A stretch of DNA of 64,000 nucleotides, taken from contig NZ_JAQQLA010000004.1 in NCBI RefSeq assembly GCF_028548395.1, positions 558,001-622,000 of the forward strand, written 5' to 3'. Of this stretch, positions 25,564-34,970 are shown in pieces. Source of the DNA: Vogesella indigofera. Lineage in GTDB: Bacteria > Pseudomonadota > Gammaproteobacteria > Burkholderiales > Chromobacteriaceae. Numbering within the stretch: position 1 is the first letter of the stretch; each line of letters starts with the position of its first letter. The notes beneath the pieces were generated by a model. The model saw only the letters and a program-made list of their open reading frames with translations, did no database searches and had not been told where the DNA came from. A program made the position numbers and the translations under genes.

Positions 25564-26592
25564 ATGTCCGTGCTTGACGTCCGCAGCGACACCGTAACCC
25601 AGCCCACCCTCGCCATGCGCCAGGCCATGTTCGACGCCGTGGTCGGCGACGACGTCTACGGCGACGACCCCACCGTGCGCGAGCTGGAAACGTTGGCAGC
25701 CAGCATTCTGGGCAAGGAAGCCGCGCTGTTCGTGCCCTCCGGCAACTTCGGCAACCAGCTGGCGCTGTACACCCACTGCCAGCGCGGCGACGAAGTGATC
25801 CTCGGCGACGACTGCCACATCGTGTGGCACGAAACCGGCGGCGCGGCGGTGATTGCCGGCGTGCAGCTGCGCACCATCGCCAGTGCCGACGGCGTGCTGC
25901 GCGCCGATGAGGTGAAAAAGCGCATCCGTGTCGGTGACGACATCCACTGGCCGCGCACCGGGCTGATTTGCGTCGAGAACGCGCACAGCAACGGCCGCGT
26001 CATCCCGCTGGCCGCCATGCAGGCGGTGTGGGACGTCGCGCAGCAGCACGGCGTGCCGGTGCACCTGGACGGCGCGCGCGTGTTCAACGCCGCGGTGCAC
26101 CTGGGCTGCGAGGTGCGCGACATCACCCGCTACAGCGACACGGTGATGTGCTGCCTGTCCAAAGGGTTGGCCGCACCGGTCGGCTCCATCCTCGCCGGCC
26201 CGGCCGCCTTCATCGCCCGCGCGCGCAAGAATCGCAAGCTACTGGGCGGCGGCCTGCGCCAGGCCGGCGTGCTGGCCGCGCCCGGCATCCTGGCGCTGAC
26301 CGAGATGGTGACCCGCCTGCCGGAAGACCACGCCAACGCCCGCTATCTGGCCGAGCAACTGGCCGCCCTGCCCGGCATCAGCGTCAATCTGGACGACGTG
26401 CACATCAACATGGTGTGGTTCCGCCTGCCGGACACGCTGGACAGCGGCCAGCTGATGGCTGCGCTGGCGGATGCCGGTATCAAGGCCAACGGCCCCGAAC
26501 ACGGCCTGATGCGGCTGGTCACGCACTGGCAGGTTGGCCGCGCCGAGATCGACCGCATCGTCGCCGTGTTCGCCAGCGTGCTGGCGGCATGA
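25564..26592 (+). CDS. ltaA: Low-specificity L-threonine aldolase
   Basis: 342 residues, PLP fold type I. It splits L-threonine or L-allo-threonine to glycine and acetaldehyde. Motifs: V-R-S-D-T-V-T at residues 6-12, GDDVYGDDPTV, VPSGNFGNQLA, HLDGARVFNA (Asp169 holding the PLP pyridine) and Lys200 in C-C-L-S-K-G-L-A-A-P-V-G-S forming the Schiff base. ATG 25564 with GGAG upstream is preferred over 25543. Part of the PLP-lysine region (G-L-A-A) is encoded by a motif copy at 26163-26175. Its stop overlaps the start of the next gene by four bases. Confidence 0.93.
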   Translation: MSVLDVRSDTVTQPTLAMRQAMFDAVVGDDVYGDDPTVRELETLAASILGKEAALFVPSGNFGNQLALYTHCQRGDEVILGDDCHIVWHETGGAAVIAGVQLRTIASADGVLRADEVKKRIRVGDDIHWPRTGLICVENAHSNGRVIPLAAMQAVWDVAQQHGVPVHLDGARVFNAAVHLGCEVRDITRYSDTVMCCLSKGLAAPVGSILAGPAAFIARARKNRKLLGGGLRQAGVLAAPGILALTEMVTRLPEDHANARYLAEQLAALPGISVNLDDVHINMVWFRLPDTLDSGQLMAALADAGIKANGPEHGLMRLVTHWQVGRAEIDRIVAVFASVLAA

Positions 26593-27347
26593 CGCTCACC
26601 CTCGCGCTGGCGCTGTTCGCGGCGGCGTTTGCCGCCGGCACGCTCAACGCCGTCGCCGGCGGCGGCACGCTGCTCACCTTCCCGGCGCTGGTCGCCGCCG
26701 GGCTGCCGCCCATTGTCGCCAACGCCACCAGCTCGGTGTCGCAGTGGCCGGGCTATGTCGCCAGCAGCCTGACCTTCCGCCGCGAACTCGTCGGCCAGCG
26801 CCAGTTCGCCGGCATGAGCGTGGCCAGCCTCGCCGGCGGCCTGCTCGGCGCCTGGCTGGTGACGGTGGTATCGCCACGACTGTTTGACGTGCTGATCCCG
26901 TGGCTGATCCTGCTCGCCACCGCCATGTTCGCCTTCAGCGCCACCCTCACCCGCTGGATGGGCCGGCACGCGGCCAACGCCCACCGCAGCCGCGGCGGGC
27001 TGCTCGCCGGGCAGTTCGTGGTCAGCATCTACGGCGGCTTCTTCGGCGGCGGCATGGGCATCATGATGCTGGCGCTGTACAGCCTGTTCGCGCTGGACAC
27101 GCTGACGCGGATGAACGCGCTGAAAACCTGGCTGTCGGTCGTGATCTCTGGCGTGGCGGTGGTGACCTTCATCGCCGCCGGCATCGTCGACTGGCCGGCG
27201 GCGCTGGTGATGCTGGCCGGCACCATCGCCGGCGGCGTGGCAGGCGCCCGCCTCGCCCGCCGCCTGCCGGCGATCTGGCTCAAGCGCGTGGTGGTGGCGC
27301 TGGGCAGCGTGCTGACGCTGGCGTTTTTCTGGAAGGTGTACGGCTGA
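26589..27347 (+). CDS. TSUP family (TauE/SafE-like) membrane permease
   Basis: 252 residues with about eight transmembrane helices. The N-terminal GTLNAVAGGGTLLTFPALVAAGLPPIVANATSSVSQWPGY is the TauE/SafE half-repeat, and the second half has the matching GGFFGGGMGIMMLALYSLF. Family members export or import organosulfonates, sulfite or other anions; the substrate here is unknown. The start ATGA overlap with ltaA implies coupling, and a product of threonine/glycine metabolism might be moved (speculative). It is the last gene before an AT-rich island. Confidence 0.85.
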   Translation: MTLTLALALFAAAFAAGTLNAVAGGGTLLTFPALVAAGLPPIVANATSSVSQWPGYVASSLTFRRELVGQRQFAGMSVASLAGGLLGAWLVTVVSPRLFDVLIPWLILLATAMFAFSATLTRWMGRHAANAHRSRGGLLAGQFVVSIYGGFFGGGMGIMMLALYSLFALDTLTRMNALKTWLSVVISGVAVVTFIAAGIVDWPAALVMLAGTIAGGVAGARLARRLPAIWLKRVVVALGSVLTLAFFWKVYG

Positions 27348-28800
27348 GGTTGCAATCAAGCAGCAATGTAAACGGTAGCTGGAATTTGTTTGAAGGCTGG
27401 CAGATGGCAACGCCTCGGCCAAAGCGGTCATTGACCGGCTATTTACAAAACCGACCCTGATTCTGCCGCAATTGTTCGGATATATATCCATAAAGCTGGC
27501 CAAGGTCGGTCCATATGATTACTAAATCATCCGGTATTTTGACATCCTAATGACCGATAAGATCATGACTCGTTACCTCGACACTATTCCCAAACCTTGG
27601 ACGCGAACAGATATCGAAACGGCTATCTTCCGTAGCTTTACAGACGCAAAAGCTGCGATTGAAGAAACAGAAGAAGGAAAATTATGGCGCTCCATTCAAG
27701 AGTTAGAAGACTCAGTATGGATACTAAATGTCAATATTTCTGATCTTATCGATGAAATATCTCTGTTCGCAGAGAGAAGCCAGAGTCCTTCTTTCTGGTA
27801 CGAAGCCGAAGGTTGTGCTGCAGAACAACATACTAGGGAGGTAAAAAGACGGCTCTTTAACTGCACTACTTCCGTCATGTCACTTGTCGATCATGCACGG
27901 AATTTCGAGAGAAAAACACCAGTTCCAGACTACCAAAATCAACTCACGACGCACTTTTCGACACCAGGAATTCATGCTTTTCTTCAGGATTTGAGGAACT
28001 ACAACTCACACTGGCGTATCGCACAAACCAACTGGACCATCTCACTTGGTCCCGCCTTCGAAGGAAGACGGGCTAGGTTTGTTGTGCAAAAGAAAGAACT
28101 TCTGGCTTGGTCAAACTGGACGCTTGAGGCGAAGAAATACATCGAAGCTTCAGTAGATCCAATAGATCTACACGAGCTTTTCTTTACCTATCGTGAGCAC
28201 GTTCACTCGTTCTATTCATGGCATCGCGGTGCCGTGTACGCCAAGTACAGTGCCGAGATACAGCAGTATCTTCAATACAAACGCAACTACGAAGGCATCA
28301 GTAAGATGCACGATTGGAACACAACCATCTCGCACCTTCCGAAAGATCTAAACCCCTTCCAGTACATTAATCAGTACCTATCCAAGTCCTCAATTGAACG
28401 AGTACTTTCCCTTCCACATCGGAGCAAAGAGCAAGTTGATGCAATCATCAGCCTCATGGATATGGATGAATTTTGTAGCGCCGCGCTCCGGAAAAAAACA
28501 TATGCCCTGTTCGGTGTCGCGGACGAAGCATAATCTCAACGTCAACGCGCAATGCCAGTATGGCTTTTCCATCAAACAACTTCGTCGAGCGGAATGCCTA
28601 GCAAGTTACAACTTACAGATTCCCTTCCCTGCTTTCCCCCTCGTGCCAAGCGTTCCTGAGTGGCCGTATCCTCAATGCCGCAACTGGCAAACCGATAGCA
28701 GACTTGAGTTCTATTGCAGTCATTCAGCTAGAAACATCCGGGATGTCCGCGTTGGCCAATCTGCAGCCCTAACTTAAGGGCGTAACTGCTACGACGCTCC
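27348..28800. other. AT-rich island
   Basis: From just after the TSUP stop to about 28800 the DNA is markedly AT-richer than its surroundings (mid-40s % GC by eye in the gene) and lacks the 14-bp motif entirely. It contains one 327-codon gene (27550-28533) and a non-coding tail. I see no integrase, tRNA or clear direct repeats at the edges. The composition suggests recent acquisition. Confidence 0.7.
27550..28533 (+). CDS. Unknown protein, AT-rich orphan gene
   Basis: 327 residues (322 if ATG 27565 is used). Family not recognised. The protein is soluble, rich in aromatic residues and mostly helical by composition. It has an acidic coiled segment at about 30-75 (AAIEETEEGKLWRSIQELEDSVWILNVNISDLIDEISLFAERS) and a middle region with HARNFERK and DLRNYNSHWRIAQTN. 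The D-L-R-N-x-x-x-H pattern (about 147-154) recalls the R-x4-6-H motif of HEPN RNases, but with a different spacing, so this is only a suggestion. Codon use is AT-biased, unlike every neighbour. Possible roles include a stand-alone defence or toxin gene; no function is assigned. Confidence 0.7.
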   Translation: MTDKIMTRYLDTIPKPWTRTDIETAIFRSFTDAKAAIEETEEGKLWRSIQELEDSVWILNVNISDLIDEISLFAERSQSPSFWYEAEGCAAEQHTREVKRRLFNCTTSVMSLVDHARNFERKTPVPDYQNQLTTHFSTPGIHAFLQDLRNYNSHWRIAQTNWTISLGPAFEGRRARFVVQKKELLAWSNWTLEAKKYIEASVDPIDLHELFFTYREHVHSFYSWHRGAVYAKYSAEIQQYLQYKRNYEGISKMHDWNTTISHLPKDLNPFQYINQYLSKSSIERVLSLPHRSKEQVDAIISLMDMDEFCSAALRKKTYALFGVADEA

Positions 28801-28891
28801 TCCCACCGCCACATCCCGCGTGACCGCCGTCCCCTTCTGCCGCACAATCCGGCCATCGCTGCCCTTGCGGCCAACCTTTGCCTGTCCCGAT
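28534..28891. other. Intergenic region upstream of the S9 peptidase gene
   Basis: 358 bp. The first 230 bp are AT-rich island DNA with no convincing gene; a short open frame overlaps the orphan gene but has neither a start signal nor recognisable protein. Composition returns to host-like at about 28780. A perfect motif copy at 28865-28878 lies 13 bases before the peptidase ATG. Confidence 0.65.
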
Positions 28892-30928
28892 ATGACCGAT
28901 CACACTTCCGATGACTTCCAGTGGCTGGAAAGCCTCGACGACGACGCCGCGCTGGAATGGGTGGCGCACCAGAATGCCGCCACCCAGACCCTACTCGACA
29001 GCGACCCGCGCTTTGACGCGCTGAAAGACAGCATCCTCGCCAACCTGCGCGACACGCGGCAGATTCCGTTTTTTGCCGAGTACGACGGCTGGCTGTACAA
29101 CTTCCACCAGGACGGCGAGCATCCGCGCGGCATCTACCGCCGCTGCACGCTGGACGCCTACCGTGCCAATTCGCAGGACTGGCAGACGGTGCTGGACATC
29201 GACGCGCTGGCGGCGACGGAAGAGGTGGACTGGTATCTGGACGGCGTGGCGCACTACACCGAGCAGCCGGCGCGCGCGCTGCTGAGCCTGACGCCGGGCG
29301 GCTCCGACGCCACCGTCAGCCGCGAGTACGACGTCGAGGCGCAGGCCTTCGTCGCCGGCGGTTTCAGCTTCCCCTACGGCAAGAACCACATCGCGTGGCG
29401 CGATCTGGACAGCGTGTTCGTGTGCCCGGCGTGGGAGGAATCGCAGCTGACCCGTGCCGGTTATCCGCGCGAGGTGTGGCTGCTTGAGCGCGGCCAGAGC
29501 TGGGACGAGGCGCGGTGCCTGCTGCAGCTGGACGACGAGGCGATGATGGCGGCGGCGTGGCGCTTTCTCGATGCCGACGGCACGCCGTTCGACATGATAG
29601 AGGCCTCCGACAGCTTCTACAGCAAGACCTACCATCACGTTGCGGCCAACCTTGCGCTCACCGCGCTGCCGCTGCCGCCGCGCGCCGAGATCGAGGCCTA
29701 CAGCCACGGCGACCTGATCGTGAAACTGGCCGAGGACTGGGAGGTTGACGGGCAGACCTACGCCGCCGGCAGCCTGCTGGCGGTGGCCTGCGACGCGGCC
29801 AGCGGCACCGTTGGCCGCATCGCCGCGCTGTTCGTGCCCGGCGCGCGGCAGTCGGTGGAGATGGTGGAGGCGACGCTGCACCTGCTGGCCATCATCGTCA
29901 TCGACAACGTGAAGAGCCGGCTGGTGACGCTGTGCCGGCAGGGCGACGACTGGCTGCCGCACGCCAACCCGCTGCCCAGCGGCGGCGTGATCGAGTTCGC
30001 CGACCAGCCGTGGCAGAGCGATCTGCTCTACTACAGCTACAGCGATTTCCTGACCCCGGCCGCGCTGTACCGGCTGGATCTGCTGGCAGGCGGCGAGCCG
30101 GAGGTACTGCGCTCGCAGCCGCTGGCCTTCGATGCGACCGGCTTTGTTGCGGAACAGCTGCACGCGCGCGCCGGCGACGGCACCGAGATCCCCTACTTCA
30201 TCGTCCATCGCGGCAACCTCGCCCGTGACGGCAGCGCGCCGACGCTGCTGTACGGCTACGGCGGTTTCGAAGTGCCGATGATGCCCTACTACATGGACAA
30301 CTTCGGCCCGCAGTGGCTGGAAAAGGGCGGCGTGTTCGTGGTCGCCAACATCCGCGGCGGCGGCGAGTTTGGCCCCGCCTGGCACCAGGCGGCGCAGGGC
30401 ATCCATCGCCAGGTCAGCTTCGACGACTTCATCGCGGTGGCGGAAGACCTGATCGCGCGCGGCATCACCAGCGCACGCCGGCTCGGCATCGAGGGCGGCA
30501 GCAACGGCGGCCTGCTGGTCGGCGCCTGCATGGTGCAGCGGCCGGAGCTGTTCAACGCGGTGGTGTGCGAAGTGCCGCTGCTGGACATGCTGCGCTATAC
30601 CGAGCTGTTGGCCGGCGCCAGCTGGATCGACGAATACGGCGATCCGCAGGACGAGGACGAGCGCGCGGCGCTGGCGGCGTACTCGCCCTACCACCACGTG
30701 CGCGCCGACGCGCGCTACCCGCTGGCGCTGTTCACCACCAGCAGCAAGGACGACCGCGTGCACCCGGCGCACGCGCGCAAGATGGTGGCGCGCATGCAGT
30801 CCTTCGGTCACCAGGTGCTGTTCCTCGAAACCAGCGGCGGCGGCCACGGCGGCAATACCGGCCAGGAGCAGACCGCCGAGGAACTGGCGCGGGTGCTGGT
30901 CTACCTGTATCGCCAGCTGATGGACTGA
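28892..30928 (+). CDS. Prolyl oligopeptidase family serine peptidase (S9A)
   Basis: 678 residues, cytoplasmic, cleaving short peptides, probably after proline. The N-terminal half (about 1-400) is a beta-propeller domain and the C-terminal part an alpha/beta hydrolase. The triad is visible: Ser537 in E-G-G-S-N-G-G-L-L-V-G, Asp near 620 in SSKDDRVHP and His near 652 in GGGHGG. TLLYGYGGFEVPMMPYY and VVANIRGGGEFGPAWH are typical of S9A. ATG 28892 is preferred over 28820, which would put island DNA and the intergenic motif into the protein. Two motif copies lie in the gene (29640-29653 perfect, 29809-29819 partial). Confidence 0.9.
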   Translation: MTDHTSDDFQWLESLDDDAALEWVAHQNAATQTLLDSDPRFDALKDSILANLRDTRQIPFFAEYDGWLYNFHQDGEHPRGIYRRCTLDAYRANSQDWQTVLDIDALAATEEVDWYLDGVAHYTEQPARALLSLTPGGSDATVSREYDVEAQAFVAGGFSFPYGKNHIAWRDLDSVFVCPAWEESQLTRAGYPREVWLLERGQSWDEARCLLQLDDEAMMAAAWRFLDADGTPFDMIEASDSFYSKTYHHVAANLALTALPLPPRAEIEAYSHGDLIVKLAEDWEVDGQTYAAGSLLAVACDAASGTVGRIAALFVPGARQSVEMVEATLHLLAIIVIDNVKSRLVTLCRQGDDWLPHANPLPSGGVIEFADQPWQSDLLYYSYSDFLTPAALYRLDLLAGGEPEVLRSQPLAFDATGFVAEQLHARAGDGTEIPYFIVHRGNLARDGSAPTLLYGYGGFEVPMMPYYMDNFGPQWLEKGGVFVVANIRGGGEFGPAWHQAAQGIHRQVSFDDFIAVAEDLIARGITSARRLGIEGGSNGGLLVGACMVQRPELFNAVVCEVPLLDMLRYTELLAGASWIDEYGDPQDEDERAALAAYSPYHHVRADARYPLALFTTSSKDDRVHPAHARKMVARMQSFGHQVLFLETSGGGHGGNTGQEQTAEELARVLVYLYRQLMD

Positions 30929-31057
30929 ACGGCGTGCGGCCGACCTTGCGCTGGATACAAGGTTGGCCGCAAGGCACTGGCCGCGAGTGCGCGGCCCCGT
31001 TACCATAGCCCGGCCCGTTTGCCGGGCTTTTCTTCACTTCTATACTCCGGAACGCGC

Positions 31058-32314
31058 ATGAAGATCGTCGTCCTCGGTGCCGGCGTGGTCGGCGTCGCCA
31101 GTGCCTGGTATCTGTCCCGCGCCGGGCACGAGGTCACCGTCATCGACCGCCAGGGTGCCGCCGCGCAGGAAACCAGCTTTGCCAACGGCGGCCAGATCGC
31201 GGTGTCGCACGCCGAGCCGTGGGCCAACCCGGCCACGCCGCGCAAGATCTGGCAGTGGCTGGGGCAGGAGGACGCGCCGCTGCTGCTGCGCCTGCGCGCC
31301 GATCCGGCGCTGTGGCGCTGGAGCTGGCGCTTCCTGCTGGAGTGCCGCGCACGGCGCACCCGCGCCAACATCCGCCCGATCACCACCCTGGCGCAGTACA
31401 GCCGCAGCTGCCTGCAGGCGCTGCGCGCCGAGCTGGCGCCGCAGGGCGGCCTGCACTACGACCAGCTGCAGCGCGGCATCCTGCACCTGTATACCGACGC
31501 GAAGGAATTCGAGCAGGCGCTGCACGCCGCCGACATCATGCGCGACTACGGCTGCGACCGCCGCCCGCTGACGGCGGACGAGTGCGTGGCGATCGAGCCG
31601 GCGCTGGCCAGCGCCCGCCGCCAGCTGGTGGGCGGCGATTTCTCCGCCGAGGACGAATCCGGCGACGCGCAACGCTTCAGCAGCCAGCTGGCGGACTTCT
31701 GCCGCCGCGCCGGCGTTAGCTTCCGCCTCGATACCGTCATCAGTCGCCTGGAACGCGACGGCGACAGCATCGTCGCCGCGCACACCGCCAGCGGAGAGCG
31801 CATCGTCGCCGACGGCTTCGTGCTGGCGCTGGGCAGCTACAGCCCGCTGCTGCTGCGACCGCTGGGGCTGTCCTTACCGGTCATTCCGGCCAAGGGCTAC
31901 TCTGCCACGCTGACGCTGCCGGATGACAGCGTCGCGCCGGTGACCAGCCTCACCGACGACCAGTACAAACTGGTGTTCTCGCGGCTGGGGCAGCGACTGC
32001 GCATCGCCGGCACCGCGGAATTCGCCGGCTTCGACCTCGCGCTCAACCCGGTGCGCTGCGACGCGCTGCTGCGACGCACACGCCAGCTGTTCCCCGATCT
32101 GCGCGACAGCGCGCCGCCGGAATTCTGGTGCGGACTGCGGCCGGTGACGCCGTCCAGCGTGCCCTACATCGGCGCCAGCCGCTACCGCAAGCTGTGGCTG
32201 AACACCGGCCACGGCACGCTGGGCTGGACCATGGCCTGCGGCTCCGGCCGGCTGCTGGCCGACCTGATCGCCGGGCGCGCACCGGACATCGCCTTCCCCG
32301 CCCCGGCGCTGTGA
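31058..32314 (+). CDS. dadA: D-amino acid dehydrogenase, DadA-like FAD enzyme
   Basis: 418 residues, FAD-dependent oxidoreductase of the DAO family. It oxidises D-amino acids (mainly D-alanine) to 2-oxo acids and passes electrons to the respiratory chain. The N-terminus has the dinucleotide fold V-V-L-G-A-G-V-V-G-V-A-S-A-W-Y-L with a later E-T-S-F-A-N-G-G-Q-I, both classic for DadA. The C-terminal GLRPVTPSSVPYIGASRYRKLWLNTGHGTLGWTMACGSG binds FAD. No alr (racemase) gene adjoins it. The stop TGA is the first three bases of element R3. The exact substrate is unproven. Confidence 0.85.
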   Translation: MKIVVLGAGVVGVASAWYLSRAGHEVTVIDRQGAAAQETSFANGGQIAVSHAEPWANPATPRKIWQWLGQEDAPLLLRLRADPALWRWSWRFLLECRARRTRANIRPITTLAQYSRSCLQALRAELAPQGGLHYDQLQRGILHLYTDAKEFEQALHAADIMRDYGCDRRPLTADECVAIEPALASARRQLVGGDFSAEDESGDAQRFSSQLADFCRRAGVSFRLDTVISRLERDGDSIVAAHTASGERIVADGFVLALGSYSPLLLRPLGLSLPVIPAKGYSATLTLPDDSVAPVTSLTDDQYKLVFSRLGQRLRIAGTAEFAGFDLALNPVRCDALLRRTRQLFPDLRDSAPPEFWCGLRPVTPSSVPYIGASRYRKLWLNTGHGTLGWTMACGSGRLLADLIAGRAPDIAFPAPAL

Positions 32315-32462
32315 GCGCGTACTCACCATCGCGCACTGACGCGCGACGGGGCGCAAACGGCTGAGGAAAACGCGTTTAGGCAGGGATAAAGGCATGCCGC
32401 AGCCGTTTTCAGCGCCGTAGCGCCGTTGCGACCCCTTGCCGCGGATCGTGAACCGCTTGTGA
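32312..32462 (-). repeat. Stop-abutting palindromic element, copy R3
   Basis: About 151 bp, the most diverged clear copy. The left end TGAGCGCGTACTCACCATCG supplies the dadA stop; the right end is GCGGATCGTGAACCGCTTGT. The middle contains AAACGGCTGAGGAAAACGCG and GGCATGCCGCAGCCGTTTTC, matching R2 and R4. Orientation as R2. It lies between dadA and the lplT fusion gene, both on the plus strand. Confidence 0.7.
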
Positions 32463-32574
32463 GCCGCCACCGCCACGACGGCGGCACGCGCGCGGCTGCA
32501 AAGGTTGGCCGCAACGCTCACGCTGCCTTACCATGCAGCCATCGCCCACCCGGCCCCTCGAGACTCGCCGCACC

Positions 32575-34455
32575 ATGTCGCACCACCCCAACCAGTTCGA
32601 CCTGTTCCGCACCCGGCGCTTCCTGCCGCTGTTCGTCACCCAGTTTTTCGGCGCCTTCAACGACAATCTGCTGAAGAACGCGGTGATCGTGCTGATCAAC
32701 TTCCACGGCATGCAGATGCTGGGACTGGCGCCGGAGCTGATGATCCAGCTGGCGGCGGCGCTGTTCATCCTGCCCTTCTTCCTGTTCTCCGCCACCGCCG
32801 GCCAGCTGTGCGAAAAGTACGACAAGGCCGCCATCGCGCGGCTGGTGAAGCAGGTGGAAATCGCCATCATGCTGCTGGCGGCGCTGGGCTTCTGGCGGCA
32901 CGACGGCGTGATCCTGATGAGTACCATCTTCCTGATGGGGGTGCACTCCACCCTGTTCGGGCCGCTGAAATTCAGCGTGCTGCCGCAGTACCTGCGTCCC
33001 GGCGAGCTGGTTGGCGGCAACGGCCTGATCGAGATGGGCACCTTCGTCTCCATCATCCTCGGCCAGGTGGCCGGCACGGTACTGGTCAATGCCGACGACA
33101 GCCGCATCAGCATTGTGCTGGCGCTCCTGGCCTGCGCGCTGGCCGGCCTGGCCGCAGCGCGGAAGATGCCGCCGGCGGCGCCGACCGCCGCCGCGCTGCC
33201 GATCGACTGGAACTTCGCGCGCCAGACCTGGGGCATCGTGCGCCACGCCAAGCAGAGCCGGCCGGTATGGCTGAGCCTGCTTGGCATCTCCTGGTTCTGG
33301 TTCCTCGGCGCCATCTACCTGTCCAAGCTGCCGACCTATGCCTCCGACGTGCTCGGCGGCGACGCCACGGTGTACACGCTGCTGATGACGCTGTTTTCGC
33401 TCGGCGTCGGCACCGGCTCGATGCTGTGCGAGAAGCTGTCCGGGCGCAAGGTGGAGCTGGGGCTGGTGCCGTTCGGCTCGCTGGGGCTGTGCCTGTTCGG
33501 CATCGACCTCTACTTCGCCACCCCGCCGCATCCGGCTGCCACGCTGGACTGGCTGGCCTTCATCGCCAGCGCCGGCAACTGGCGCACCATGGCCGACTTC
33601 GCGCTGATCGGCGTGTTCGGCGGCTTCTACATCGTGCCGCTGTACGCGCTGGTGCAGTCGCGCTCGGCGCCGGAATTCCGCTCGCGCGCCATTGCCGCCA
33701 ACAACATCCTCAACTCGCTGTTCATGGTGGTGTCGGCGGCGTTTGCGGCGGTGCTGGCCGCCAACGGCGTCAGCATCCCGACGGTGCTGCTGATCGCGGC
33801 GCTGCTGAACCTGGTAGTGGCCGCCTACATCTACAGCCTGCTGCCGGAATTCCTGATGCGCTTCGTGATCTGGCTGCTGACCCACACCCTGTACCGCGTG
33901 CGCCACCACGGGCTGGAACAGATTCCGGAGCACGGCCCCTGCGTACTGGTGTGCAACCACGTCAGCTTCATGGACGCGCTGATCCTCGCCGGCGCGGTAC
34001 GGCGCCCGATCCGCTTCGTGATGGATCACCACATCTTCCGCACCCCGCTGCTCGGCTTTGTGTTCCGCACCGCGCGCGCCATCCCGATCGCGCCGGCGAA
34101 GGAAGACCCGCACGCCAAGGCGCGCGCCTTCGACGAGGTAGCCGCGGCGCTGGCCGCCGGCGAGGTGGTGTGCATCTTCCCGGAGGGCAAGCTCACCGAC
34201 AACGGCGAGATCAGCCTGTTCAAGCTCGGCATCGAGGAGATCGTGGCGCGCACGCCGGTGCCGGTGGTGCCGATGGCGCTATGCGGCATGTGGGGCAGCT
34301 TTTTCTCGCGCCGCTACGGCAAGGCGATGCTGAGCTGGCCGCGCCGCTTCTGGTCGCGCATCGCGCTGAAGGCGGCGCCGGCGCTGGCGGCGAGCGAGGT
34401 CAGCGCCGCCGCGCTGCAGCGGACGGTCAGCGAGTTGCGTGGCGACTGGCGCTGA
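32575..34455 (+). CDS. LplT-like transporter fused to lysophospholipid acyltransferase
   Basis: 626 residues in two parts. Residues 1 to about 430 are an MFS transporter of the LplT type (FLPLFVTQFFGAFNDNLLKNAVIVL at 17-41; twelve helices), which flips lysophospholipids inward. Residues about 440-626 are a PlsC/Aas-type acyltransferase, with the catalytic H-x4-D (C-N-H-V-S-F-M-D-A, His near 462) and FPEGKLTDNGE substrate motif. The protein stops there: the AMP-forming acyl-ACP synthetase domain found in three-domain Aas fusions is absent. ATG 32575 is chosen over 32533 as it opens MSHHPNQFDL before the first helix. Likely role: uptake and re-acylation of lysophospholipid, perhaps with acyl-ACP from elsewhere. 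Confidence 0.88.
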   Translation: MSHHPNQFDLFRTRRFLPLFVTQFFGAFNDNLLKNAVIVLINFHGMQMLGLAPELMIQLAAALFILPFFLFSATAGQLCEKYDKAAIARLVKQVEIAIMLLAALGFWRHDGVILMSTIFLMGVHSTLFGPLKFSVLPQYLRPGELVGGNGLIEMGTFVSIILGQVAGTVLVNADDSRISIVLALLACALAGLAAARKMPPAAPTAAALPIDWNFARQTWGIVRHAKQSRPVWLSLLGISWFWFLGAIYLSKLPTYASDVLGGDATVYTLLMTLFSLGVGTGSMLCEKLSGRKVELGLVPFGSLGLCLFGIDLYFATPPHPAATLDWLAFIASAGNWRTMADFALIGVFGGFYIVPLYALVQSRSAPEFRSRAIAANNILNSLFMVVSAAFAAVLAANGVSIPTVLLIAALLNLVVAAYIYSLLPEFLMRFVIWLLTHTLYRVRHHGLEQIPEHGPCVLVCNHVSFMDALILAGAVRRPIRFVMDHHIFRTPLLGFVFRTARAIPIAPAKEDPHAKARAFDEVAAALAAGEVVCIFPEGKLTDNGEISLFKLGIEEIVARTPVPVVPMALCGMWGSFFSRRYGKAMLSWPRRFWSRIALKAAPALAASEVSAAALQRTVSELRGDWR

Positions 34456-34573
34456 GCCGCCCGCAAAATTTGATCACAATCGGGCGCCGTGGCTTGCCGC
34501 CGGCGGCCAGCTGTGCCAAAGTGTCAAACATAATCAACATGTTGTAGAAAATAACACCACAGAGGAGCGTTCA

Positions 34574-34954
34574 ATGTCCAACGCCAACGATATCGTCCTG
34601 TTCCATCAGCAGGACATCACCCCGGACTCGTTCTCCGCGCCGCTGGAGCGCCGCCTGGCCGGTGAGTGCCAGCAAACCGTCGAGATGCACTACAGCGATC
34701 CGACCGGCCAGTTCCACGCCGGCCTGTGGTCCGGCGGGGTCGGCGCGTGGCGGGTGAAGTACACCGAGTGCGAGTTCTGCACCCTGCTGGAAGGCCGCGT
34801 GCGCATGCACGACGACCACGGCGGCATGGTCGAGATCGTCGCCGGCCAGCACTTCGTGATTCCGGAAGGCTTCGAGGGCATCTGGGAGGTGGTGGAGCCG
34901 GCGAAGAAGACCTTCGCCGTGTTCGAGGAAGACCGCCTGGCGCGCAAGGACTGA
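34574..34954 (+). CDS. Cupin_3 (DUF861) domain protein
   Basis: 126 residues, one small beta-barrel. The middle has WSGGVGAWRVKYTECEFCTLLEGRVRMHDDHGGMVEIVAGQHFVIPEGFEGIWEVVEPAKKTFAVFEE, the cupin_3 pattern shared with ureidoglycine aminohydrolase and EutQ-like proteins. The metal ligands of canonical cupins are only partly present (E, C, H), so catalysis is uncertain. GAGGAG seven bases before ATG 34574 fixes the start; an upstream in-frame start at 34439 would run through the intergenic region. Function unknown. Confidence 0.8.
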   Translation: MSNANDIVLFHQQDITPDSFSAPLERRLAGECQQTVEMHYSDPTGQFHAGLWSGGVGAWRVKYTECEFCTLLEGRVRMHDDHGGMVEIVAGQHFVIPEGFEGIWEVVEPAKKTFAVFEEDRLARKD

Positions 34955-34970
34955 GCCAGCGTTTATCACG

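Noticed and set aside
28394..28777. A 127-codon frame overlapping the end of the island gene
   Set aside because: Overlaps the better-supported orphan gene, lacks a ribosome site and shows no structured protein pattern.
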